Notes: generated by a model from the letters alone, not told the origin. A stretch of DNA of 64,000 bases from Armigeres subalbatus (GCF_024139115.2 NC_085141.1:366454759-366518758); one strand, 5' to 3'. Positions 32,787 to 44,214 are shown, counted from the stretch's first letter. A program made the numbers and translations.

Positions 32787-35377
32787 TGTTGTGGGGGAGT
32801 GGATATTCCAAATCTCAAGAGCAAACCAGTTTTTTAAGGGTAAGCTTTAAGCTAAAAAATGTTTTTAATTAGCATTTTGCGATACTACAAGGCGACATAC
32901 TCACAGTTTTGGTGAACCCCTTGCTTCAGGATTTTGTTCACTTCCACGGAAGTCAGGCACACATACTAGTTACTGGAGGATGAAACGAGGCTAGAAATCC
33001 AGTGTATTTCAAGAATATTTACATAACATCAAACTGAAATGAAGTTCAATCAAATTCAAATTTGGTGAGTCCGTTCCATACTTGTAATATATAAAATTGA
33101 TTTCACTAAATACGCGCTAGGATCACATATGTATTAATGATGTGTATCATTGATGTAAATCTTTATCCCGGAAGTTTAAATACACTACAAATGTCCATTT
33201 GATGTCTGAGTATATTTATGCGGGGCTTACTGTGCTGAAAATTACCTCAAGTTGTGGTCTGTAGCTTCTTGTTGTAGGGCCTTTGGATGCACAGTAGAGC
33301 TATCACTTATCAAATATATAAAGACAGGTTTCTTCCATAAAAGCACTGCCGGACAGTGGGAGATAGAATGGAAACACACACATTAATTGCATATTTTTCG
33401 CAACTCGGCCGTACGAAAATATTTTTTTTGTTAAATATTTTGTTCGAAATGGACAAATTTATATGAAATTTACGAAAAAAATCCACGTGGAAATCAGTGT
33501 AATTTGTGTTTTTTTTTTCGTTGTGTCATTTTTTCAGTTTCCATTTTTCTTTTCTCTAAAATGTCCTGGTAAAAGCTTGAAAAATATTAAACCTAAAATG
33601 TGATAATTAAGTCTTCAGATAGATAGATTTGTTGTGCGTTGTGTGCAGAACTTGTGATTTCCAAATTCAGGACAACCCGTGTGTGTTAATATGTCTTAAT
33701 CTAACCACCTAAATAGCTTTTAAAAATTTGACGAGAATGATTTTATCAGTGAATAATATCACGGAGAGCTAAATAAGTCACCATGTAGCAACGATAATAA
33801 TTCGTCTTCCCATAATTTTTGTTAAGTCCGAACGTTAGGGGCGATTCAAATATGCCGTCCGCTACTTTTTGAGATTTCTAACCCCCTTAATGCTTTCTTG
33901 TATGCCTAGAATATGTACTGTCACAAAATAGTAGCCCTCCTCTCCCCATAAAACATGTGGCGTCATTATTGAACGACCCAAACTTTGATTTTTTGTTATT
34001 GGTTGTAAGTGATAGTGATAGTGAATAGTGAAACAATACAACTAACTTTGATTCAACCAAAGTACAGACTGTTATTGGCTTTCCTCAATATTCCTATTTT
34101 CTCGATAAAATTTTCTGTGATTGTAAAGTTACATATTGGTTTTCGCTTACTAAGGGCATATATTAATATGAGTACATAATTTCAATTGGGATCGCATAAG
34201 GGGAGGGAAAATTAATATATTTTATATTCTTTCTCGTTTCAGAGAGCGAGCAATGGCGCTTAAACCTAGGCTAATTACCCGAGCAGCACAAGTCAGACTA
34301 AAATGGTTGCAGCAACTTGATAGTGACCAAATCTAGTCGCATATCCGTTGCAGTAATCTATGTGGGACATGTGTACTTCGGTAGCCAGGGCAAGTTTAAT
34401 AGCTTCGCCCCATCCCAGGACAATTAACAATGGAGTGACAAAAATTTCTTAGCATGGTCACTCCCAACGTCTGTTTAAACGCATTATATCATTTGCTTAT
34501 GATGATATTCCTAAACTATATTCCCTACCAACCATCCAACTCCTTGACATCTATGAGGGCGTCGGTGAGTCGCTGGCCTCTCGTTAAGTAGATGTCATAT
34601 CATCATTTCCTTCCCTTCCTTAGTAACAGAGAAGATGGACGTGGCCGGCAATGGTAGCTTTCATGCTTTATCGTTTTGACCCCCAATTGGGTTGCTATTA
34701 AATCCCAAATAGTAATCCATAAGCAGTTGGGATAAGAAAGTTAAAGAAAATACATGACAGCTATCAGTATGCAATCTACGAAATACTCTGTTACAACGCA
34801 ACGCAACGCAACGCAATCCCTTGCTTCAGGATTTTGTAACGACAATGTGCGTATTAGCTACTCTTCCCTAACATAACATATTCAAATTTAGATAAGTTCT
34901 GGATAAATTCAATGCTACTACTTACAGTTCAGATCATATGTCTATTCTAATTCCTTTCTGATGCATATTAACTAAGGTACGATGAAACTCAACCTGGATC
35001 TGAGAGTGATTCTTATTAGAATGCGTGATCGGTCAAACATATAGTGAAGTAAGCATGTACCTTATTGTATTGATGATATCTGGCGAAGTATTTATACAAT
35101 AATTTAGGCACTTACGATAACTATTTTATAACTAAGCAAATGTAATTGAAATAACTGATCTTATTGGAAAAAATGTATATAATATTACTTGTAATCGAAG
35201 CAAATGTGCGAAGAACTACTATTTTGATGACTCAGCAATGATCACGTATTGTGTCGAATTTAGTTCTCTCCTCTTTCGTTCGCGCTATTCGTTTTTTAAC
35301 CTGACATTTGACCATCGTTGTGACCAATCCCTTGACCGGCCACAGTGTACTTACGACAGGGGTGTCTCGTCGCGACA
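32787..35377 (-). repeat. BEL-2 LTR (5' LTR), split by a 1,880-bp insertion
   Basis: The LTR parts are 32787-32937 and 34838-35377. Together they are 691 bp, exactly the length of the other LTR once one copy of the 20-bp target duplication is removed. Because this is the 5' LTR of the element, the insertion probably also damages its promoter. Confidence 0.92.
32938..34817. mobile_element. 1,880-bp retro-insertion in the BEL-2 LTR, 20-bp TSD, CGCAA tail
   Basis: It is flanked by a perfect 20-bp duplication CCCTTGCTTCAGGATTTTGT at 32918-32937 and 34818-34837. The right end is a short AACGC repeat tail (34794-34817). Long duplications and a simple-repeat tail indicate target-primed reverse transcription. 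No open frame of note, so it is a non-coding LINE 3' region or a long non-autonomous element. A 190-bp part (34526-34718) is repeated at 40195-40384. Confidence 0.88.
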
Positions 35378-36164
35378 GTGGCATTGACGGCAATGAACAA
35401 GCTGATATACACCCGATTCTTTTTTTACACGGATTATTTTCACACGGATTTTTTTACACGGCTTTTTTTACACGGATTCTCGAAATAACACGGATTTTTT
35501 TTGCACGGTTTCTCGAAATAGCACGGATTTTTTTTACACGGTTTCTCGAAATAACACGGATTATTTTTACACGGATTTTTTTCACACGGCACGCATCCCC
35601 CGTGTAAAAAAAGAATCGGGTGTACTGGCAAGACTTGGTTCATCTCGACAATTCATAGGTCCAGAACCTTTTTGTGGTGTATCTGCGTGTTCTCTTAGAA
35701 TGGAACTCAAATCTTGGGAACATTCAAAAATAGAGGACATTTGGAAGAACACCTTGATTGCGAGGCAGTCTAAACGTTTCATCACACCAAACGTATTTAT
35801 CACTCGCAAAATTTTAGATCTTTCAAAAAAAGATCTTAACACATATACAGGTCTTGTAACAGGCCATTGCCCGAGCCGTTATCACTTGAAGCTGCTAGGA
35901 AAACTTCAAGATGATGTATGTCGCTTCTGCGGTATACATGTGGAAGACTCGGAACATCTGTTATGCCATTGTCCGGCAATTTTTAGAAAAAGATTACAGT
36001 TCTTCAACAGGGGGTTGATAGAACCCTCTGAAGTTTGGAGAACAAGTCCCAATTTGGTAGTACGATTCATCAGAACCATAATACCGTATTGGAAGACGCT
36101 GGTAGTCAAGGTGATGCAATTGCTCTACATAGCAATGATGCGTCAACTTGACAAAGCTATATGA
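35378..36164 (+). pseudogene. I-group non-LTR element, 3' piece (RNase H end and C-terminal zinc knuckle)
   Basis: Continues the element cut at 25803. GIDGNEQADI is followed by a MITE (35410-35622). The frame then resumes as LARLGSSRQF and runs through LTGHCPSRYHLKLLG-like sequence (TGHCPSRYHLKL). A CCHC motif follows (CRFCGIHVEDSEHLLCHC) and a stop at 36162-36164. The sequence is well preserved, so the element was not old when BEL-2 inserted. The 3' UTR follows without a clear tail. Confidence 0.87.
35410..35622. mobile_element. 213-bp MITE with CACCCGATTCTTTTT ends inside the LINE, TSD TA
   Basis: Inverted ends CACCCGATTCTTTTTTTACA / complement. TA at 35408-35409 and 35623-35624. Removal restores ADI-LARLG in the LINE frame. 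The interior is a tandem series of ACACGGATTTTTTT and GGTTTCTCGAAATA units. Related to family C at 19201. Confidence 0.9.
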
Positions 36165-36959
36165 AATGGGGCATATATCACAATAGATCTAACAAATGGT
36201 CGCAGTGATTAAAATACCCAACAGGGAAAAAAAATGCTTTAGTGGGGGAAGTAAGACGTCCACGTTAAGGAATTTTTTTTAAGACTTTATTTCGGTGATC
36301 TTAATGCTATTTTAAAAGTAATCCCCTCGTGAAGTACGAACACATTTTCATTGATAAAAATTGGTAACAAAAGGTTATCATTTTAATGTGTAGGAATTCG
36401 ATGGAATCCTCTGAAAGATGCTGTTCTTCATATCATGCGGGTTGAGTCGGGTAGCCACTACTTGAGCAAAAACTAGGGGGAGGGGGTCAGAAGGGCTAAC
36501 CCTACCCAGACCCACTCGTGCCCCCGCGAAAATATTTGAAAATAGAACATTTTTATGAATCATTTAACTATTTTTTCATTCAAGTTTGGAATTTTATCAA
36601 TCTTGTGAATCTCTGGAACTGTGCCAAAAATTATTGAGCAAAAAAATTAGTGTAAATAATATTTATAATATTTTTTACTAAATATTAATATTATAAATTC
36701 GCATAAAAAACTCTCCTTATAAGGGAGATTATATTTAAAAAATAGTTTTTATTGTTTCCTCAATAACAAAAAACATTTTCTTTTTAAAGTTTTTAATTTT
36801 TTTTATTAATATACAAAGATAAAAGAAGAGCTCCTCAAAAGTTCTCAGAAATCTCTCTCTGGTATCTATAGCTTCCATTTTAAAAATATATTCCTTTCTA
36901 ATTGAACCATTAAAAATGGTTCCAAATTGACTTGTTTACATTATTGTAAGTATGTATTA
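36165..36959. other. probable LINE 3' UTR then unassigned AT-rich sequence
   Basis: The first part is probably the 3' UTR of the element ending at 36164. The rest is AT-rich, with a G-rich patch at 36470-36530, and has no supported feature. Confidence 0.4.
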
Positions 36960-37195
36960 TTGTATGTAGGTTTCTTCTATCTTCTCAAAGTTACGTGCTG
37001 TGATATCAATATCGTCGGCAAAACCAAATAGCTGAACGGATTTCGTGAAAATCGTACTACTCGTGACTACCCCAACCCTTCATAATACTTCCTCCAAAGC
37101 GATGCTTAATAGAGGGCACGAAATACCATCACCTTGTCGTAACCCTCTGCGTGTTTCGAAAGGACTCGAGAATGCTTCTAAAACTCAAACCACAC
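36960..37195 (-). pseudogene. decayed non-LTR reverse transcriptase fragment
   Basis: On the minus strand: RRGLRQGDGISCPLL, then LFGFADDIDITARN, with stops between them. It shares motifs with the fragment at 5069-5640 (GLRQGDG, FADDxDI), so both come from the same non-LTR clade. Only RT domains 4-5 remain. Confidence 0.72.
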
Positions 37196-37879
37196 ACATC
37201 ACCTGATCCATCGACGCCTTGATCAACCGTTTCAGTTTATCCGGAAATTTGGTTTTCGTGCATTAGTTGTCGCCAGTACTGGTAGTTTTCGTGATCGTCA
37301 TGTGAAAGCGATCAAGAGAGCAAATGAAAATGTAGCGGACTCCCGGTCACTTGTCACATTACAAGCAGTCATAATTGCCGGGGCAGCAGGGACTATGTCC
37401 AAGGGCTTTCCACGGTCTGTGCAAGTTAGGGGGCCTTCCTAGGACGTGGAGCGCACAGGAGCCCAGGGAGTGCCAACTGGCATTGGGAGTGTCCCTACTT
37501 CGGTAGGGTAGTGCATGTGCTGCTTCAGCAGAGAGCGAGTGATCTACTTGTGTTGAGTATCTGTAGGCCTAGGCAGTTACCGCTAGACTCCTCGAGGCAT
37601 GGCAGTGGAGTGGAGTGAGCATCCAAGTCTCAAATGGTGTGAGTGCCTGTGTAAATGTGTACATTAAGTACAGCATATCCTCCAGAAGTAATTCTGGAAA
37701 GCTGTTCCGGGGGGGAATTAGGCTTGGAGCCCAAGGAGGGTTTAGTAGGTGAGAATCCCACACTCCAGTACACTGCCATGTGGTAGCTTGGCAACTACTA
37801 CGCGTGTGCTGGGTCAGTGCATTAGCATTACTCCTTATAAAAAAAACACTAAGCTTTTCTTTTTCAAGCTTGTCAAAAT
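37196..37879. other. probable non-LTR 3' UTR, otherwise unassigned
   Basis: 37360-37800 is GC-richer than its surroundings, without stop-free frames, and resembles a LINE 3' untranslated region. I cannot name the family. The rest is unassigned. Confidence 0.35.
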
Positions 37880-39095
37880 GAGTCTATTACAAAAGGTCAA
37901 AGGATAAAAGGTCGAAAGACAAAAGGTCGAAGGACAAAAGGTCGAATTGACAAAAGGTCGAAGGAACAAAAGGTTGAAATTACAAAATTGGTTAAAATTA
38001 AAAAGCCATAGTATTGAGAACAATACAAATCAAATTTATGATGTAGGTACCGTCATCGGGGGTGACAATTGGCCAAATAAGGGTCAAATTGGGCCATGTT
38101 TTCAAAAAATTAGCATGTCTTGATAATGAAATTTATGTATCTGTTCACAAGGAAATTGTGATATAAGACATCTTTTTGAGCGATTCAGATTGCCGACCTA
38201 CACACTGTTCGTGACCTCTTATTTCTACACAAAACTCTACCACCAATAAGCATTATGCATATGCGCAATCATGATTATAAACCGTTTGGGACGCGCACGG
38301 TCCTGGAACACTCATGCAGGCACGTTAATGCTGTGTATTATTATAAAGATTTTTTCGTGATTGTTGTACAAAATACAACATCACGCGTGTTTGAGTATTG
38401 ATTAAAATGATTTTTACGGTTGAATTACCGAATAATATGCAATTTATAAATAAGGACAGTCTTAGTGTACAAGCTTCAGTGTTTATTTCTTTATTTAAAA
38501 CCAAAATCGACGTCACGTTGAATTAAAACCAATAACATCCCCATCTGATACATGATGAGGAGTGGAAAATGATTTTGACACACATTGCTACAAGAGACTG
38601 ACAATCTTCTGTATCTCTATGATTGACATCGGAACGTAATGTATAGGAATGCATAGAAAGTCGCGTTGATTAGTTGTGAAATAATTCATTATACGACAAT
38701 GATTCAAAAATACCAAAACCAACATGTTTCACTCAAACATGCACTCGAAGCGACACGTGTTACAAGAGCACGATCTAACAAGTACTAATTATTCAGCTTC
38801 ATCGTCCCGAGAACTAATGAAAATCATACAATGCTCACCCTGGCTGCTGTATATTCAATTTAAATTAGTTAAAGAACTGCCTCTGAAATAAAGAAGGAGA
38901 AATCTCTGAGAAATGTAATAAGCTAGATTTTTCTTCAGAAACATGTTTTCAAACTTGTTGTCGTATATTTAGTACATGTGTACAGAATTATAGATTTTTA
39001 AATTTCAGGCTTCCGACTTTTTGTTCATTCAACCTTTTGTCCCGTCGACCTTTTGTCTTTCGACCTTTTGTCTTTCGACATTCTGTCCCAAAGCC
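37880..39095. mobile_element. possible 1.2-kb element bounded by inverted minisatellites
   Basis: The left end (37880-37985) is about six copies of GACAAAAGGTCGAAA. The right end (39010-39090) is about five copies of the complement, CGACCTTTTGTCTTT. The outermost bases TTGTCAAAATGAG and CCTGTCAAAATCGG are not simple inverted repeats, so termini are uncertain. At 38047 there is a left-end-only MITE-like motif, CCGTCATCGGGGGTGACAAT after TA. No long frame inside. Confidence 0.45.
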
Positions 39096-39374
39096 TGTCA
39101 AAATCGGGCACCGCTGTAGCTCAGTTAATTTCAAAACTAACATTCGGCAGAAATATTCGTTAATTACAGTCTCTCAGCAAAATATTAACCATATCTCAGT
39201 AACCAAAAAGCCACTTTTACTGGGATCTCGGCAAAACTCGCAAATGTTTGCTGAAACTCGGCGGTGCCCACCTCGGGAAAATAAACAAAAAATGCCAAGG
39301 CGAAAAAAAAAACTAAGAGTGCCCCTCTCTAAACTAGGACTCTGGTATCGCCTAGAAACACCAAAATAAGAGAT

Positions 39375-39690
39375 AGCAGCTCCTCAGGAAGCTTCTTCAG
39401 CAAGAGTTCATCAGGAAATTCGTCCAGGAGTTCTTCAGGAAGGTTCACCAAGAGTTCCTTTGGAAGGGCTTCCTGTAATTATATCGGAAGTTCCTTCAGG
39501 AGTTTCTCTAGAAGTTCGTCCGAAAGATCCTCCAGTATAGTTCCTCCGTAAGTTTCTCCAAGAAATCCATCGAAAGTTCCTCCAGAAATTCCATCGAAAG
39601 TTTCTCTAAAAGTTCTTCCAGAAATTTCTCCGAAAGTTCGTCCAGAATATTTTGCGGATATTCCTCCAGGAATTTTTCCGGATTGGAAAT
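39375..39690 (+). repeat. degenerate 12-15-bp microsatellite-like tract (TTCCTCCAGAAAT)
   Basis: Repeated TTCCTCCAGGAATTTC, AGTTCTTCAGG and GAAAGTTCCTCCAG variants in direct orientation, with no fixed period. Fainter copies continue to about 39,870. Confidence 0.65.
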
Positions 39691-39869
39691 TTATTGCAAA
39701 TTTCTCAAAAAATAACCCGGCTGCTTCTTCAAGACTTTACTATGAAAATCGTTCAGAATTTCCGAGACATTTCTAAATACTTCTCCATGAGATTCATTCG
39801 GTCATACCTCTAGAAAGTCTTTCATGAAGTCTTTTGCAAATTTCTTCCAGGAATCCTTCGAAAATTCCT

Positions 39870-40194
39870 CCAAGTGAGACAAGTCACCAAATGAAAACGT
39901 AGACTGTCAACTGTTAAGTTACTTTAGAAGCACTCATGAAGGAAATGCTTGCTTTGTTTTTAAATATGAAATTTTGAATATTTTTTTTAAAGTTTCCCCA
40001 TGGGAAAACTGTCAAAACGCACGCAAACGTATTCATTGTGTTTGGCCCATTACAAGTACATTGGGTTGCTATTTACTCAGATTTTCCAAGCGGGTCGTTT
40101 TTTTTTCGCGACTATTTTTTCGCGGTTAACAGGATTTACGCAGTAATTTTACTCGGATTTTCACCAAGTTTTTTGTACGCAGTGGAGACCGCGT
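39870..40194. other. unassigned AT-rich sequence
   Basis: Nothing recognised. Confidence 0.35.
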
Positions 40195-40384
40195 AACCAA
40201 CCATCCAACTCACTGACATCTATGAGGGCGCCGGTGAGTCGCTGGCCTCTCGTAAAGTAGATGTCATAACATCTTTTCGTTCCCTTCCCTAGAAACAGAG
40301 ATGATGGGCGTGGCAATGGTAGCTTTCATGCTTTATCTTTTCGGACCCTCAATTGGATTGCCATTAAATCTCAAATGGAAATCC
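40195..40384 (+). repeat. dispersed repeat shared with the 34,5xx insertion
   Basis: About 85 percent like 34526-34718 by eye, with landmarks ACCAACCATCCAACTC, GACATCTATGAGGGCG, GTGAGTCGCTGGCCTCTCG and TAGCTTTCATGCTTTAT. It is probably the 3' region of the same non-LTR family, without its tail here. Confidence 0.7.
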
Positions 40385-41512
40385 GGCGCCACTGGAGGGA
40401 ACCCTAACTCTTGTAAAGTATAGTAATTGTCTGTTAACAATAACTGCAAACACATTATTCGCTTGGAAATTGGCGTTTTTTCAATTGTCGAAATTTACCA
40501 TCGTTACTTCCTTGGAGGCAGTTGGACGGCCTTTTTTTGGAAAAAATAAATAAACGGAAATCTGCAAGCAGGGAAAGGACAGTCAGTAAACATAGTTATG
40601 GAAATAAGTAGTAACCAGTAATCCATGTGGGGCATCATGGTAGCTAATTAGCAATGGCCTTTTTTTTCTCTACATTAATCAAAACTAGTCTTCACAATAT
40701 GTCTCAGTAATTACATACATTAGATATCAGCATAATTTGTTACACAGCATTCGCATACCTGTTCAACCACTGCCTTTCCTCGCACATTTCAACACAAGCA
40801 TATGTCAAATCTGCATATCGCCATACGCGTAATTTGGCTTTAACTTCTGTTTTCCTTCGTAAGGCTCGGTTTGCCATACGTAGAATTTCGCCCCGAGCAG
40901 TTTTGTGTCACTACTGTTCAATACTTCCACAGCACACACGCTTCATACCAAACGCAATCATTTTCGCGACCCACCGCTCTCAATCACAAATCAATTAAGC
41001 ATTTAGCGCATATTATTACGCTCATTCATGCGCCGATAAACGACCGACATGCTCTCGGCCGGTACCTAAGTGAGTACAACATAAGGAGCGAATGCAGCAT
41101 AAGGTTGTGCGCACGGAGTACAACAGGAGTAAAATGCCACCAGCACCCAGAAGGCCACAATCGATGCAACATTAGGGTGCTTCATGATTGCATGGCAAAA
41201 CTCAATCCATTATATTTTTCGTGAATGAGATTGGAGCATATGTAGCAAAATCGAGGTTTAAAATCATATCGGATGAGTAAAAGAAAGAAATTAGACAGGA
41301 AGATATAAGAAAACTGAAATTAATCAATGGTATACCATAGGAACATCTAACGATTCTGCGAAGCAAAACGTTTCCGAGACACTAACACCTCCGCATTATC
41401 AATATAAAATAAATAACAGGTCATTAAGAGCTACCAGTTGACATGAACAATTCTGCAAAAGAACATCACCCTTTTTTTTTTTTATTTCAAAAAGCTGATT
41501 GCAATGAAAAAG
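40385..41512. other. unassigned sequence
   Basis: Includes a plus-strand frame at 40871-41224 (117 codons) with no recognisable motif and no supporting splice or promoter signal. I would not call it a gene. Confidence 0.35.
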
Positions 41513-41525
41513 AATTTTGCTTTAG

Positions 41526-41573
41526 AGATGAGCCAGCCTAGGGCTGAAAATCTCTTTAATAAAGATAAAAAAA
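41526..41573 (+). mobile_element. ~45-bp retro-inserted 3' hairpin tail, copy 2
   Basis: AGATGAGCCAGCCTAGGGCT, GAAAATCTCT and TTAATAAAGAT with an A-rich tail. Near-identical 13-bp repeats flank it: AATTTTGCTTTAG (41513-41525) and AATTTTTGCTTAG (41574-41586). Same hairpin as 19856. Confidence 0.58.
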
Positions 41574-41586
41574 AATTTTTGCTTAG

Positions 41587-42991
41587 CAAAGGTATGTAGC
41601 TTCCTCTTCCACATGAGCGTAAAAATGGTCGTCATTCTACAGTCTATGGTAGGTAAATCAATTCGGAAAGTTGGATTCAGCATCACCCTAACTAAACGCA
41701 ACATACATTTAGATAAAGTTCGCTCTTGGGGTTTGTTGCAACGCAAAGAAAAAGGAACAGAAAGATACCCCAAAAGAAACGCCTCAACGATCTCGCTCAA
41801 AGGCTAAAGTTGCACGTCGTCGTCATCGTGTCGATTTAGGTAATGGAGCAGTTCTCGCTCGACTAAAAAAAAACTGGTGGAGGCCCGACTTACAGCTCGT
41901 AGCTCGAAGATGACCGGAGGCACTGCGTTGTTGCATCGATCGACGACGTCGTCGTCGTCGTCGTCATCGCCGTTGCCGTCAACGTGGTCTGTGGCGACCA
42001 TCATCGCATCTGGTAGCTCCCTGTAATTACGGTAATTGTTTAATATCTGGGTGCCCAGCGACCATGTGCCTCCCGTCCAACGAGGGCTATCGCGGGGTGT
42101 CCCCAACTGGAAGGGGTCGAATCTGATGGATTGTCATAATATGAGTGGCAAAGCTATTTCAAGATGCGACTCTGCTTCAAAGAGGCTCCATGCGTAAGGA
42201 TAATCGAATTTTGCTGCTTGCGATTGGTCGTTTCGCTTTCTTCGATCTTTGCTTTGTTTTAATAATAAATCATTTAAATTTTTCGATAATTTTACGGCTT
42301 TTGCCACTTTTTGGAATTCCGTGCATAAATTATCATGCTTATGAGTCTTGTGGTGCGCTGAACCGAGCCAATGGAAGGGCCCCGAGGGCTAGAATTCAGA
42401 TTTCACCACGCTATTCTGCCTCGATCGAGTCAATTTTATAGGAAGAAATTTATGCGTATCAAGCTAAACAACTGTGTTATTTGTCCGTAAAAAAATAAAT
42501 AATTTCATGATTATTTCATCAAACTATTTCAAGGGTGTTTGATGGTTAATCGTAGCAAAGCTATGCAATACTGAACTCTCGTACTACCTTTGTAGATTCG
42601 CACCGTTGGGATAATTACACATTTACAATATCTTAGAAAAAGCACGCTTGTCGTTCAATATGAAGCGGAAGGTTAATAAGATTCAGGCTCGTGCGATTCA
42701 GTAAATTTATTTTTCTTTATATCTGTGAATTTTAAAATGACATAAGTTCTTCACTTGTCGGGATATAGCCAGGCAGCGCTAAGGAAGCAATGACAAGGGA
42801 AGAGGCTGGAAGCAGCGACCGTCAGGTCCAACCCAAGGACATTCCGCAAGCAGAGAATACAATACAAAATAATTAACAATGAAAATTTTAACTACACACA
42901 CAGATAGAAAAAGTTGTTGAAATTTACACGAAAGTAATGCACATAAAGGGAATGCCAAAAAGAGCGTAAATTTAAACGATATTATCAACTG
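41587..42991. other. unassigned sequence with a short GTC repeat
   Basis: A short CGT/GTC trinucleotide run lies at 41941-41970. A minus-strand frame (41804-42106) is open because of it but shows no family motif. No other supported feature. Confidence 0.35.
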
Positions 42992-43069
42992 AATGTATGC
43001 AATTTGTATTGCATTATGACACTTTTTATACGAATAAGTGTCATAATGCTATGTAAATTGCATACATTT
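42992..43069. repeat. 78-bp hairpin (mini-MITE or small RNA precursor)
   Basis: AATGTATGCAATTTG, then GCATTATGACACT. A 13-base loop separates these from their complements (AGTGTCATAATGC, AAATTGCATACATT). One small bulge. No obvious target duplication. Confidence 0.6.
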
Positions 43070-43794
43070 AGGGCGAACTTGTTGGAAAAGATTCATGTAC
43101 GCCCATAATAGTGTAATTTTCCACGTCTTTATTATTTACGCGTCGATTACTTTTCATTATTTCTTTCTGTGCACTTTAAAAAACGTTAAATCTTGGTTGG
43201 TAGAAATAAGCTGGTCGACAGAACAGGACAAAGGACATCAATCACGGCAGGGGGGAGTTGTCCTCCGCGGTGGAAGTTTCCATCGATAAACTTTGGCCGT
43301 GTGGCCAACTGTGGCTGTAAGGATGTTCAGCAATTCAATGGTTGAGTCGCGCTGTTCTCCGGAGTTCAATCACTGTAGCCAGACAGGAAACCCAAATTTA
43401 GCGCATAACATCGATCCATACAACTTTTGAGAACATAGGAATTCCGCAAAAAAAAAACTATTTGGAGCGGAGGATTTCCGCAATAAACTAAACAGAACAT
43501 CAGTAAAACGATGGCAATATTGAGATCGTATTTAAAACGTAAAGAAAACAATCGCAGGAAGCGTGGCTCACTCTGAGAGCGACAGTTTTCGTATTGCTGC
43601 TACACAGGACTTGGTCGGTTGGTATCAAGATGAAGAGACGATACCCAGGTTGGGGTGCCCGAGAGGCCCGAGCTGTATCCATATCTGGTGCCATCCATCT
43701 TTGAGGAATAAGATGAGGGCAGAAAGGGTAGGGGTATCGTCAGCTAAGGCTTCTCGTGTGTTTGTCGGTATTCTGTAGCTGGAGCGAGGAATGA
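43070..43794. other. unassigned sequence
   Basis: No supported gene. Small frames on both strands without motifs. Confidence 0.35.
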
Positions 43795-44085
43795 CAAACT
43801 TTGGTCCCGGACGAGGTTTCTAAACTCCGTTAGTCGCAACAGTAAATAAGTTGAGATTTCTGAGTTCTGACAAGCTTTGTTGCTTGGGGTACTCAGCTAA
43901 CTGAGCTCTGTCGGTGATTTGTTCTGACACCGACTGGAAAAACCGTAAAAATCAATAAATAAGTGCATGTCATTAAAACATATGTCGAACGAACTGAGGA
44001 ATGCTAACAATGGTATGTTTCAATAATAATTTCATCATAGATCATAAATCTAATCTTATTCACCAAATTGATCCCATCCTCTACT
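43795..44085 (+). repeat. left flank repeat of the satellite array
   Basis: Shares with 48135-48330 a series of motifs in the same order: GGACGAGGTTTCTA, ACTCAGCTAACTGAGCTC, GATTTGTTCTGACACCGACT, GCTAACAATGGTATGTTTCA, ATAATAATTT. The two copies are direct repeats on either side of the 3.1-kb array and are clearly diverged. Confidence 0.7.
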
Positions 44086-44214
44086 CTTGAGATGTTTTAT
44101 ACTTAGAATACCAATATTGCGAATATCTTTGGTTCTTGAATAAACATCAATTCGATTCTTTCTGAACTATTTATGAATTGTCCATGTGACAATATATGAA
44201 AAACGAACCAACTA

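Larger units (their letters stand above)
25804..35377 (-). mobile_element. BEL-2: complete BEL/Pao LTR retrotransposon, TSD GTGGC
   Basis: 9,574 bp including a 1,880-bp insertion in its right LTR. The 691-bp LTRs begin TGTTGTGG and end GCGACA. The 5-bp duplication GTGGC is at 25799-25803 and 35378-35382. It has the same protein order as BEL-1, with similar but clearly diverged proteins, so it is a different family of the same clade. The LTRs differ at only about four positions that I can see, so it is young. It is nevertheless broken by frameshifts near 32,000, 28,770 and 27,527. It landed inside the RNase H domain of an I-group LINE. Confidence 0.95.

Noticed and set aside
40871..41224. Plus-strand 117-codon frame
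   Set aside because: No motif, no splice or promoter support, amino acid composition unremarkable; could be chance.
41804..42106. Minus-strand 100-codon frame with a poly-Asp run
   Set aside because: The run comes from a GTC microsatellite and the flanking peptide has no known relatives that I can name.
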